From: Azovibrio restrictus
GTDB lineage: Bacteria > Pseudomonadota > Gammaproteobacteria > Burkholderiales > Rhodocyclaceae
Assembly: GCA_003252145.1 (NCBI GenBank)
Contig: QKDJ01000195.1
Span: forward strand, 1 to 6,288
DNA: 6,288 nt
Direction of reading: 5' to 3'
The notes under the pieces are model-generated. The model saw only the letters and a list, made by a program, of their open reading frames with translations. It ran no database searches and was not told the origin of the DNA. Positions 1 to 5,439 of the stretch are shown piece by piece. The position numbers and the translations under genes were made by a program. Numbering within the stretch: the stretch's first letter is position 1; each line of letters begins with the position of its first letter.

Positions 1-1
1 C

Positions 2-523
2 GGGAAAATACCCCAGCACCCCGGCCAAGGCTGGCATGAACACATGCCAGCGGGCCAGATAGGCCAGACGATGGGCCCGGTGGTAGTCCTTCCAGTAGGC
101 GTACTGACAGCCCACGAACAGAGCCCGGCTCACCCTGGCCACGCTGGGGGCCAACCCCAGGGCAAAACCGCCGATGCTGTGACACACGGCCAACAACTCC
201 AGGTCGGGCCCCTGGGCCCGCAGGGCCTGCAAGGCGCCCTCGCAATCCAGCACACCCCAGTCGGCCTTGGTGGCCCGCAGCTGCCGCAAGCGCTCGGGCC
301 GGGACAGGCCTATGCCCCGGTAATCCCAGGCCAGCACCCGATAACCCTGGGCCGCCAGCCACTGAGCGTAGCGGCGATAGTAGCGGGCCGCCACGCCGGT
401 GGCCGGATTGATGAGCACCGCCCCGCGCAGTTGCCCCTCTCCCGGCCAGTAATAGCCCTTGAGTTCAAAGCCGTCGGCGGCCGGGAAAGAGAGGATGTGC
501 GCGTCGGTACTCCGGGAATCCAT
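2..523 (-). CDS. Alpha/beta hydrolase, partial (C-terminus beyond the left edge)
   Basis: This gene reads leftwards from an ATG at 521-523 and stays open for 174 codons to the window edge, so the C-terminal part, including the expected catalytic Asp and His, is missing. The protein begins MDSRSTDAHILSFPAADGF. It has the features of an alpha/beta hydrolase of the COG4757/serine-aminopeptidase-like kind: an early strand (GAVLINPATG, about 34-43), WDYRGIGLS near 66-74, and a nucleophile elbow CHSIGG with Ser116 as predicted nucleophile. The usual first Gly of GxSxG is Cys114 here. There is no obvious signal peptide, so it is probably cytoplasmic. The substrate cannot be told from sequence. The start lies 6 bp after the stop of the DUF2917-like gene, so the two are probably cotranscribed. 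The Shine-Dalgarno is weak (GAAAG-like). The family is fairly sure; a specific activity is not claimed. Confidence 0.85.
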   Translation of the reverse strand, partial: MDSRSTDAHILSFPAADGFELKGYYWPGEGQLRGAVLINPATGVAARYYRRYAQWLAAQGYRVLAWDYRGIGLSRPERLRQLRATKADWGVLDCEGALQALRAQGPDLELLAVCHSIGGFALGLAPSVARVSRALFVGCQYAYWKDYHRAHRLAYLARWHVFMPALAGVLGYFP

Positions 524-529
524 AGGCTT

Positions 530-808
530 TCAGCAGGTTCGGTATTCAACAAGGGGCGGGGATCGCCAACGGGCCCACCAGGGTAGCGTCTCGGGCGGAC
601 ACAGGTCCAGGCGCGCTCCCTTGCAGGCATCTACCAGCACCACACCGGGAGCCAGACAGCAGCCCTGGCCCGGATGCAGTTCCACATCCCCCAGAGGCGG
701 TGCGCCGGAAAGCAGCAGGCGCCCTTCCAGGCAGCACAGGCTCCAGCCGCCCACTCGCTCCAGGCGCAGCAGTTGATCATGTTCCAGGCTTATCCGTTGT
801 TTGTCCAT
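530..808 (-). CDS. DUF2917-like small protein
   Basis: A 92-residue protein starts at the ATG complementary to 806-808, with a GGGAG ribosome binding site a few bases upstream. The core resembles DUF2917: a Trp-containing strand (GGWSLCCLEGRLLLSG, about 20-35), an acidic and glycine turn (LGDVELHPGQG, about 39-49), then hydrophobic strands (GVVLVDACKGARLDL, about 55-69). This pattern fits a small beta-rich, cupin-like fold. DUF2917 proteins have no defined biochemical role. It is the first gene of the minus-strand unit, immediately ahead of the alpha/beta hydrolase and divergent from the MocR-type regulator, which suggests that the regulator controls it. The C-terminal tail after about residue 70 (WWARW and so on) is not conserved in a way I recognise. 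Assignment is from pattern only. Confidence 0.7.
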   Translation of the reverse strand: MDKQRISLEHDQLLRLERVGGWSLCCLEGRLLLSGAPPLGDVELHPGQGCCLAPGVVLVDACKGARLDLCPPETLPWWARWRSPPLVEYRTC

Positions 809-867
809 GGCAGGCTCCCATTCAGGGAAATCAGCCTAATCCGCCCCCGGGACTTGGAAAATGCACA

Positions 868-881
868 CCAGAACGCTCTGG
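868..881. repeat. Short inverted repeat CCAGA-ACGC-TCTGG
   Basis: A perfect 5-bp inverted repeat with a 4-base centre lies inside the divergent promoter region, about 60 bp from the start of the DUF2917-like gene. It could be a protein-binding site or a small hairpin in the leader of the minus-strand transcript. Arms this short can arise by chance in GC-rich DNA. Confidence 0.3.
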
Positions 882-910
882 CGCCATGCTGTTTCAGGCG
901 GGACAATCCC

Positions 911-938
911 ACTGTACTGGTCACCCCTGCAATACAGT
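911..938. promoter_or_regulatory. Candidate MocR operator, ACTGTA-N16-TACAGT
   Basis: ACTGTA at 911-916 and TACAGT at 933-938 are perfect inverted copies. Their centres are 22 bp apart, about two helical turns. The site lies 67 bp upstream of the MocR-type start codon and about 100 bp from the divergent DUF2917 start. Position, symmetry and AT content against a GC-rich background suggest an operator for the neighbouring dimeric winged-helix regulator, possibly acting on both promoters. The link to that regulator is inferred from proximity. Confidence 0.45.
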
Positions 939-991
939 TTTATGGGGCCGGATTTCCAGGAAGCCATGGGGCTCGGCTAAGCTTGGCCCTC

Positions 992-997
992 AAGGAG
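992..997 (+). promoter_or_regulatory. Ribosome binding site of the MocR-type gene
   Basis: AAGGAG ends 7 bases before the ATG at 1005. It is a near-ideal Shine-Dalgarno site and fixes the start of the regulator. Confidence 0.85.
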
Positions 998-1004
998 AAA
1001 AGCC

Positions 1005-2459
1005 ATGATTTATCTGGATCGCGATGCCCCCGTTTCCCTGGTGGAACAGATGGTCAGCCAAATGGCGGGCCTGATCCAGAATGGGCAACTGCCCCCCGGC
1101 AGCCGCCTGCCTTCCATCCGCAAGCTGGCCAGCCAGGCCGAAGTCAGCACCGCCACGGTGGTGTCCGCCTATGACCGGCTGACCGCCCGGGGCCTGATCG
1201 AATCCAAGGCCGCCTCCGGCTATTTCGTCAGCAGTCGCCGCCTCCAGGAGCAGCGCCCGGCCCTGCCCATTCCCCAGCGCAGCGAGCTGGACGCCGTTTG
1301 GTTGATGCAGAAACTGCTGCAACGGCACGAAAACATCACGGCGGTGGGTAGCGGCTTCATGCCGGAACACTGGCTGGAGGACATGCTTTCCTCCCGTTTC
1401 CTGGCCCAGTTCGCCCGCAAGGAAAAACGCAGTTACGCCGCCCCCGGCGCCGCTGAAGGCTACCCGCCCCTGCGCAGCCAGCTATCCCTGAAACTGGGTC
1501 GGGCCGGCATCCCCGCCGCCCCCGAGCAGATTCTGCTGACCTTTGGCGCCACCCAGGCTCTGGATCTCATCAGTCGGGCCCTGCTTTCCCCGGGCGACAC
1601 GGTGGCCGTGGAAGAGCCCGCCTACTTCGGCCTCCATGCCCAGCTCCGGGCTCAGGGCATCAAGCTGGTGGGCGTGCCCCGGCTGGAAAACGGCCCGGAC
1701 CTGAAAGTGCTGGAAGAAGTCTGTACCGCCTGGCGCCCTCGCCTGTTCTTTACCCAGACCCTGCTGCACAACCCCACCGGCGGCTCCACCGATGCGGGCA
1801 CCGCCTTTCGCCTGCTGGAATTGGCCCGGCGCCACAATCTGCTGATCGTGGAAGACGACGTGTTCGGCGATCTGCACCCCTCCCCCAATCCCCTACGACT
1901 GGCCCAGGCGGACCAGCTGGAACGGGTGATTCTGGTGGGCAGTTTCTCCAAGGTCCTGAGCCCGGCCATCCGGGTGGGCTTCATCGCCGCCGCCCCGGAA
2001 CTGCTCCAGCTCTTCACCGAACACAAGATCCTCTCCGTACTCACCGCCTCGGAGCTGGACGAACGCCTGGTGTGCGACCTGCTCTCCAGCGGCCACTTCC
2101 ACAAACACCTGGAACGCCTGCGGGCCCGGCTGAGCCACAACCGGGCTCAGGTGGTCCAGGGACTGACCCGGGCCGGCCTGGACCCGGTGCAACGCTTCAA
2201 TGGGGACCTCTTCGTCTGGGCGCGACTGCCCGAAGGCATAGACATGCGCGCCCTGGTGGAGGACGCCCAGGAGAACGGCTTCCTGCTCACGCCAGGCGAC
2301 GTGTTCTTCCTGCGCCACGCCCCGGAACCCTGGCTGCGTTTCAACGCCGCCGCCGCCAACGACGGCCGCCTCTTCGATTACCTGGCACGCTGCCTGGAAA
2401 AGTTGGCAGTCAACCCTGGCATTAGTGCCACACAGCCCGTGAGCCGTGATCTGGCTTGA
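1005..2459 (+). CDS. MocR/GntR-type regulator with aminotransferase domain (PLP-dependent)
   Basis: The 484-residue product has the MocR layout. A GntR winged helix-turn-helix covers about residues 5-76 (SRLPSIRKLASQAEVSTATV is the recognition region). A linker of about 35 residues follows, then a fold-type I aminotransferase domain from about 115 to 470. Visible cofactor-site elements are NPTGG at 256-260, VEDD at 282-285, Tyr207 in EEPAYFG, SFSK with Lys316 as the Schiff-base lysine, Arg323 in AIRVG, and Arg445 in WLRFN at the place of the carboxylate-binding Arg. The full PLP set is kept, so PLP or a PLP-amine adduct probably acts as the sensed ligand. The length is typical. In this family the protein is a cytoplasmic dimer that acts as activator or repressor and often controls a divergent neighbour, here probably the DUF2917/hydrolase unit. 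The effector is unknown. A plain aminotransferase is less likely because of the DNA-binding domain. Confidence 0.93.
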   Translation: MIYLDRDAPVSLVEQMVSQMAGLIQNGQLPPGSRLPSIRKLASQAEVSTATVVSAYDRLTARGLIESKAASGYFVSSRRLQEQRPALPIPQRSELDAVWLMQKLLQRHENITAVGSGFMPEHWLEDMLSSRFLAQFARKEKRSYAAPGAAEGYPPLRSQLSLKLGRAGIPAAPEQILLTFGATQALDLISRALLSPGDTVAVEEPAYFGLHAQLRAQGIKLVGVPRLENGPDLKVLEEVCTAWRPRLFFTQTLLHNPTGGSTDAGTAFRLLELARRHNLLIVEDDVFGDLHPSPNPLRLAQADQLERVILVGSFSKVLSPAIRVGFIAAAPELLQLFTEHKILSVLTASELDERLVCDLLSSGHFHKHLERLRARLSHNRAQVVQGLTRAGLDPVQRFNGDLFVWARLPEGIDMRALVEDAQENGFLLTPGDVFFLRHAPEPWLRFNAAAANDGRLFDYLARCLEKLAVNPGISATQPVSRDLA

Positions 2460-2793
2460 GCCCCAGACAGAACAACTGACTGCCCAAGCCAAAACCGGCG
2501 ATGGTCAGCCCTAAGGGGAAAAGCGTACCGTCAGCAAAGTAGCCTACTCAGGCAGCGCCAGAAATTCCGGTTCCATAGTGCAGGGCGAAAACAGAACCGG
2601 GGCTCGATCCGAGTAACTCAGAGCTCCCTCGGTGGCATAGGCGCCCCCAGTTATGCCAGGAATTGAGGGCGGCCACGACACCGGAAACGGATCAGACAAT
2701 CAATCCCAAAGCGGTACGCCAGGCGAGCAGGAAAAACTGATTAATGCAGCGATGATTCAAGATCAGTATTAAAAAAGCCCCGACAAGGTGAAC
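2460..2793. other. Intergenic stretch without a convincing gene
   Basis: No RNA gene, strong hairpin terminator or insertion-sequence end is visible. Two small opposed ORFs overlap here. A plus-strand frame at 2653-2772 gives 39 residues ending AAMIQDQY, without a Shine-Dalgarno site. A minus-strand frame at 2544-2699 gives 51 residues from a TTG and ends EPEFLALPE. Neither matches a family I know. The minus frame has protein-like composition and might be a gene remnant. The run of six A followed by GCCCC near 2771 has no stem partner, so I do not call it a terminator. Confidence 0.5.
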
Positions 2794-2802
2794 TGCTACA
2801 CT
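2794..2802 (+). promoter_or_regulatory. Probable extended -10 promoter element (TGCTACACT)
   Basis: TG-N-TACACT has the form of an extended -10 element. No good -35 lies 16-18 bp upstream (the area is A-rich), which extended -10 promoters tolerate. Transcription would start near 2808-2810, at or next to the ATG, so the mRNA would be leaderless or nearly so. The element lies inside the candidate Zur box. Confidence 0.4.
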
Positions 2803-2808
2803 GTTGCA
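2794..2808. promoter_or_regulatory. Candidate Zur box 1, at the regulator start
   Basis: TGCTACACTGTTGCA matches the palindrome TGCAAC-N3-GTTGCA at 11 of 12 arm positions. It ends one base before the ATG of the Zur-like gene. The same element occurs twice in front of the ZIP gene. Binding here would cover the probable promoter -10 and block transcription, which fits autoregulation. The binding protein is inferred to be the adjacent Fur-family product. Confidence 0.65.
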
Positions 2809-2809
2809 T

Positions 2810-3280
2810 ATGTCTATATCTTCAGTACTCCCCTCTCAAACAAGCGGTGCAAGTCTCCAGGCAAAATCCCTGATTCAAGAGGCTGGCGAGCGCCCGACAC
2901 TTTCCCGACAGGTCGTTCTTGAAATTTTGCTGAACACCCCGCGAGCCCTGACCCATACAGAGATCGCCTCAGCTGCTGCTGAAGCAGGGAACGCCCTGGA
3001 TCGGGTTACCCTGTACCGGGTTCTGGATTGGCTGATAGACAAAGAACTGGCCCACAAAATAGCGAGTGAAGATCGGGTCTGGCGTTTCAATGCCTTGAGT
3101 AGAGACGCTCAGAATTCATCCAGCACCCACGAGCACGCCCATTTCCAGTGCAAGTACTGTGGTCAGCTGTACTGCCTGGATGAATTACGCCCCGCATTTG
3201 CCTTTACCCTGCCCCCCGGCTTCCAATGTGAACACGCAGAATTAACCCTACGAGGCCGATGCCCTGACTGTCAGGACTAA
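2810..3280 (+). CDS. zur: Fur-family metal-responsive repressor, Zur-like
   Basis: From the ATG at 2810 the product is 156 residues, a usual Fur-family length with a slightly long N-terminus. An upstream in-frame TTG at 2804 lies inside the operator and is less likely. The winged-helix region is about 20-95, with the recognition helix in DRVTLYRVLDWLIDKEL (64-80). The dimerisation and metal part follows: HEHAHF at 107-112 supplies histidine ligands, and two CxxC pairs (Cys114/Cys117 and Cys151/Cys154) make the structural zinc Cys4 site typical of Zur. Cys140 and His142 are further possible ligands. With zinc bound, such proteins repress zinc-uptake genes. The call of Zur rather than Fur or PerR rests on the ZIP and ZrgA-like neighbours and on the shared palindromes. 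There is no Shine-Dalgarno site at a normal distance from the ATG (AAGGTG lies 19 bases upstream), which agrees with a leaderless transcript. Confidence 0.85.
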   Translation: MSISSVLPSQTSGASLQAKSLIQEAGERPTLSRQVVLEILLNTPRALTHTEIASAAAEAGNALDRVTLYRVLDWLIDKELAHKIASEDRVWRFNALSRDAQNSSSTHEHAHFQCKYCGQLYCLDELRPAFAFTLPPGFQCEHAELTLRGRCPDCQD

Positions 3281-3287
3281 GCAGATC

Positions 3288-3302
3288 TGCAACAAAGTTG
3301 CA
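3288..3302. promoter_or_regulatory. Candidate Zur box 2, upstream of ZIP
   Basis: TGCAACAAAGTTGCA is a perfect inverted repeat with 6-bp arms and a 3-base centre. It begins 7 bases after the stop of the Zur-like gene. A possible -35 (TTGCAC, 3299-3304) overlaps its right arm, with a weak -10 (TAGTTT, 3321-3326) 16 bp downstream. Repressor bound here would occlude that promoter. Confidence 0.7.
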
Positions 3303-3327
3303 CCGACATGCCGCAAGGGGTAGTTTA

Positions 3328-3342
3328 CGCAACTTAGTTGCA
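3328..3342. promoter_or_regulatory. Candidate Zur box 3, upstream of ZIP
   Basis: CGCAACTTAGTTGCA matches the same palindrome at 11 of 12 arm positions. Its centre lies 40 bp from that of box 2, close to four helical turns, so two dimers would sit on the same face of the DNA. It ends 37 bases before the ZIP start codon and would cover the transcription start of the promoter proposed with box 2. Confidence 0.7.
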
Positions 3343-3379
3343 AATAAATCCCTTATTTCACACCCCGGCTGCGTGCTTC

Positions 3380-4123
3380 ATGACCTTCAACTACATTCTG
3401 CTATCCACTTTTCTGGGTGGCGTTGCCTCCGTGCTGCTTGCAGCGCTGGTTACTCTCACGGCCCTCTCCCGGCTTGCCAATGTATTGGTGAGCTTTTCCG
3501 TTGGCACCATGCTGGCAGTGGCCTTCCTAGATGTATTGCCGGAAGCTACGGAAAGTCTGGATGCCCACGAAGCAGGTATCTGGCTGTTGGTAGGTCTATT
3601 CATATTTTTTTCCCTGGAAAAGTTTGCCCTGTGGCGCCACGATCACGTAGAACTGGACCCAAAGCACGATGCCCACCGCCACCCAGCAGGCGCCATGGTG
3701 ATGATGGGAGATACTCTGCACAACTTCGTGGACGGGGTCATGATTGCAGCCGCATTTCTCCAGGACCCCCGGCTGGGAGTAAGTACGGCAATCGCCGTCA
3801 TGATCCATGAGATTCCTCAAGAAATCGGGGATTTCATGGTGCTGCTTCATTCCGGGTATAGCCGGGGGCGGGCCATGCTGCTAAACGTACTATCAGGTGG
3901 TGCGGCGGTACTGGGTGGTGTGCTGGGATATTTCGCCTTGAGCAGCGCTCGAGAAATCATCCCTTACGCCCTGATTCTTTCCGCAGCCAGCTTCATCTAC
4001 ATTGCCATGGCAGACCTAGTGCCTGAACTGCATCAGCATCGCCGACCAAGAGACATTCTGCTGCAGCTTTCCTTGGGCATTCTGGGCGCGGTGGTGATCG
4101 GAGTCTTTATTCATGAACACTGA
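3380..4123 (+). CDS. ZIP-family divalent metal importer
   Basis: The 247-residue inner-membrane protein starts at the ATG at 3380. Upstream in-frame extension to a TTG at 3338 would begin inside Zur box 3 and add a polar stretch ahead of the first membrane helix, so the shorter form is preferred, although no clear Shine-Dalgarno site precedes it. The ZIP signatures are both present: HNFVDG at 114-119 and HEIPQE at 143-148, which form the paired metal site in helices 4 and 5. The loop between helices 3 and 4 is histidine-rich (His87, His89, His96, His99, His101), as in many ZIP proteins. About seven or eight hydrophobic segments can be seen; MTFNYILLSTFLGGVASVLL is the first. Family members move zinc and other divalent cations into the cytoplasm. 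The flanking Zur-like gene and boxes point to zinc. The stop lies 22 bp before the ZrgA-like start, so the genes are probably cotranscribed. Confidence 0.92.
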   Translation: MTFNYILLSTFLGGVASVLLAALVTLTALSRLANVLVSFSVGTMLAVAFLDVLPEATESLDAHEAGIWLLVGLFIFFSLEKFALWRHDHVELDPKHDAHRHPAGAMVMMGDTLHNFVDGVMIAAAFLQDPRLGVSTAIAVMIHEIPQEIGDFMVLLHSGYSRGRAMLLNVLSGGAAVLGGVLGYFALSSAREIIPYALILSAASFIYIAMADLVPELHQHRRPRDILLQLSLGILGAVVIGVFIHEH

Positions 4124-4135
4124 ATTTGAACTGAT

Positions 4136-4140
4136 AGGAG
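4136..4140 (+). promoter_or_regulatory. Ribosome binding site that decides the ZrgA-like start
   Basis: AGGAG lies 5 bases before the ATG at 4146. An earlier in-frame ATG at 4113, inside the end of the ZIP gene, has no such site and would put acidic residues before the signal peptide, so 4146 is the better start. Confidence 0.8.
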
Positions 4141-4145
4141 CACTC

Positions 4146-4724
4146 ATGCCCCCCCCTGCAAAGCTGTCTTTTGCACTAATAGGTATTTTGGTCACTTCGG
4201 CGAGCCTTTCCAGCCCCGCTTGGGCCACTCATGCTCATGTGCATGGCAAGGCCAAGCTGGATGTCGCCGTGGATGGACAGATACTCAGTGTACATCTGGA
4301 CAGTCCCCTGGAAAGCCTGCTGGGTTTTGAACATACCCCCAACAATGCCGCCCAGGTACAACAGGCCAGAGAGATGGTGGCCAAGCTGCGGAATGGAAGC
4401 GCCCTGTTTGCACTACCGGCTGCAGCCGCTTGCCAGCTGGAACAGGTGAGCATTGAAACCGATGCCCTGGCGCCATCTCTGCTGGATGGAGGTACTCAGC
4501 CCCCTCCTCCTCCCCCTACCGGAGCCAAGAAAGAAGCATCGAAACATGATGATTTGGATGCGGATTACATCTTCCGCTGCGCTCACCCTTCTGCTCTGAC
4601 GGGAATGGAGATACAACTTTTCCAATATTTTCCCCGCCTGCATCAGCTGAAGATTCAGGTCGCTGGACCTCATGGGCAAAACGCCGCCACACTGTCCCCT
4701 GCGAAAACTCGATTGAACTGGTAA
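4146..4724 (+). CDS. ZrgA-like DUF2796 periplasmic zinc-associated protein
   Basis: The 192-residue product has a clear signal peptide: Lys6, a hydrophobic core (LSFALIGILVTSASL), and probable cleavage after SPAWA at residue 27. The mature protein would begin THAHVHG, placing His29, His31 and His33 at its N-terminus as likely metal ligands. The following LDVAVDG (about 38-44) and SPLESLLGFEH (53-63) are DUF2796 hallmarks. Cys96 and Cys145 are placed to form a disulfide. DUF2796 includes ZrgA of the Vibrio Zur-controlled zinc-uptake system ZrgABCDE, a close functional precedent. In ZrgA-type proteins the central linker is usually His-rich. Here it carries six prolines (119-124), a KK and only one His (134), which is odd. 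The gene lies between ZIP and the ABC ATPase, and its stop is 16 bp before the ATPase start. The role as zinc binder or chaperone is inferred from family and context. Confidence 0.85.
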   Translation: MPPPAKLSFALIGILVTSASLSSPAWATHAHVHGKAKLDVAVDGQILSVHLDSPLESLLGFEHTPNNAAQVQQAREMVAKLRNGSALFALPAAAACQLEQVSIETDALAPSLLDGGTQPPPPPPTGAKKEASKHDDLDADYIFRCAHPSALTGMEIQLFQYFPRLHQLKIQVAGPHGQNAATLSPAKTRLNW

Positions 4725-4740
4725 GCCCGGAGAACGCCCC

Positions 4741-5439
4741 GTGACCTTCGTCGTCGAGCTGGAAGATATTGTTTATGCCTGGCCGGGCCAGGAACCTTGC
4801 CTGGACATACCAGAGTTTCGCTTGCTGCCCGGCGAAAGAGTATTCCTGCACGGCCCTTCTGGAGCCGGCAAAAGTACTCTCCTGAATCTCATCGGCGGCG
4901 TGCTCACCCCTCGTTCAGGCCGGCTCAGGATACTGGGCAGGGACTGGACCGCCTTGGGCTCATCCGTCCGAGACCATCTGCGGGCCGAGCATATCGGCTT
5001 CATCTTTCAGCAATTCAACCTTATTCCCTATCTGTCCGCCCTGGAAAACGTGATTCTGCCCTGCCATTTCTCAGATCAGCGGGCAAATCGTGCAAAGGCT
5101 GGCACCGGAAACCTGAAAGCATCGGCCTGCCGCCTCCTGGAACACCTGAATCTGGACTCGGGGCTCTGGTCTCAGAAAGCCAGCGCGCTTTCTGTCGGGC
5201 AGCAACAGAGGGTTGCCGCCGCCCGGGCATTAATTGGGTTGCCAGAATTAGTGGTGGCGGACGAACCCACCTCCGCGCTGGATGAAGGGCTTCAATCCGC
5301 CTTTCTGAACCTGCTACGAAATGAGTGCGACGCTGTGGGATCAACACTTCTGTTCGTAAGCCACGACCAGCGCATGGCTGGACACTTCCAGAAGCAATTG
5401 GGCCTGTCCGAGATCAATCTGGCTCGGGGGGAGGATTGA
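4741..5439 (+). CDS. ABC transporter ATPase, LolD/MacB type
   Basis: The 232-residue product starts at a GTG at 4741, with CGGAGA 7 bases upstream as ribosome binding site. All ATPase motifs are visible: Walker A GPSGAGKST (38-46), Q-loop at Gln90/Gln91 (FIFQQFNL), signature LSVGQQQR (150-157), Walker B LVVADE (170-175), D-loop SALD (178-181) and H-loop His208 (FVSHD). The signature has Val instead of the first Gly of LSGGQ. The overall sequence is closest to the LolD/MacB/FtsE group, whose partners are FtsX-type permeases, and such a permease follows with a TGATG overlap. The subunit is cytoplasmic and would dimerise on the membrane subunits to power the complex. It belongs with the ZrgA-like gene upstream, so a zinc-related role is likely but not shown by the ATPase itself. 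Confidence 0.93.
   Translation: MTFVVELEDIVYAWPGQEPCLDIPEFRLLPGERVFLHGPSGAGKSTLLNLIGGVLTPRSGRLRILGRDWTALGSSVRDHLRAEHIGFIFQQFNLIPYLSALENVILPCHFSDQRANRAKAGTGNLKASACRLLEHLNLDSGLWSQKASALSVGQQQRVAAARALIGLPELVVADEPTSALDEGLQSAFLNLLRNECDAVGSTLLFVSHDQRMAGHFQKQLGLSEINLARGED

Larger units (their letters stand above)
809..1004. promoter_or_regulatory. Divergent intergenic promoter region
   Basis: This 196-bp interval separates the minus-strand DUF2917/hydrolase unit from the plus-strand MocR-type regulator and must hold promoters for both, unless the plus gene is read from further away. It contains the ACTGTA-N16-TACAGT inverted repeat (911-938) and a second short palindrome at 868-881. No consensus sigma-70 pair stands out. 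A weak plus-strand option is TGGTCA (918-923) with TATGGG (941-946), 17 bp apart. Divergent, self-controlled arrangements of this kind are common for MocR regulators. Confidence 0.6.

Noticed and set aside
44..586. Long plus-strand ORF of 180 codons
   Set aside because: It is antisense to the hydrolase, which has recognisable motifs. The translation is Gly/Pro/Gln-rich, as expected for a shadow of GC-rich coding DNA.
674..1174. Plus-strand ORF of 166 codons across the divergent promoter
   Set aside because: It overlaps the DUF2917-like gene on the other strand and the start of the MocR-type gene in another frame, and its translation has no family features.
2417..2428. GGCA-TTAG-TGCC hairpin near the end of the MocR-type gene
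   Set aside because: A 4-bp stem inside the coding region without a T-run is too weak to call a terminator.
1893..2492. Minus-strand ORF of 199 codons
   Set aside because: It lies antisense to the aminotransferase domain, whose catalytic motifs are intact; it is a GC-driven shadow frame.
2769..2784. A-rich run before GCCCC as a minus-strand terminator
   Set aside because: The T-tract on the minus strand is not preceded by a paired stem, and no minus-strand gene ends there.
2804..2809. TTG at 2804 as start of the Zur-like protein
   Set aside because: It lies within the palindromic operator and has no well-spaced ribosome binding site; the ATG two codons later is simpler.
3338..3379. TTG at 3338 as start of the ZIP protein
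   Set aside because: It falls inside Zur box 3 and adds residues unlike ZIP N-termini; the ATG at 3380 opens directly into the first membrane helix.
4113..4145. ATG at 4113 as start of the ZrgA-like protein
   Set aside because: It overlaps the ZIP gene, has no Shine-Dalgarno site, and would place acidic residues before the signal peptide. The ATG at 4146 has AGGAG at a proper distance.
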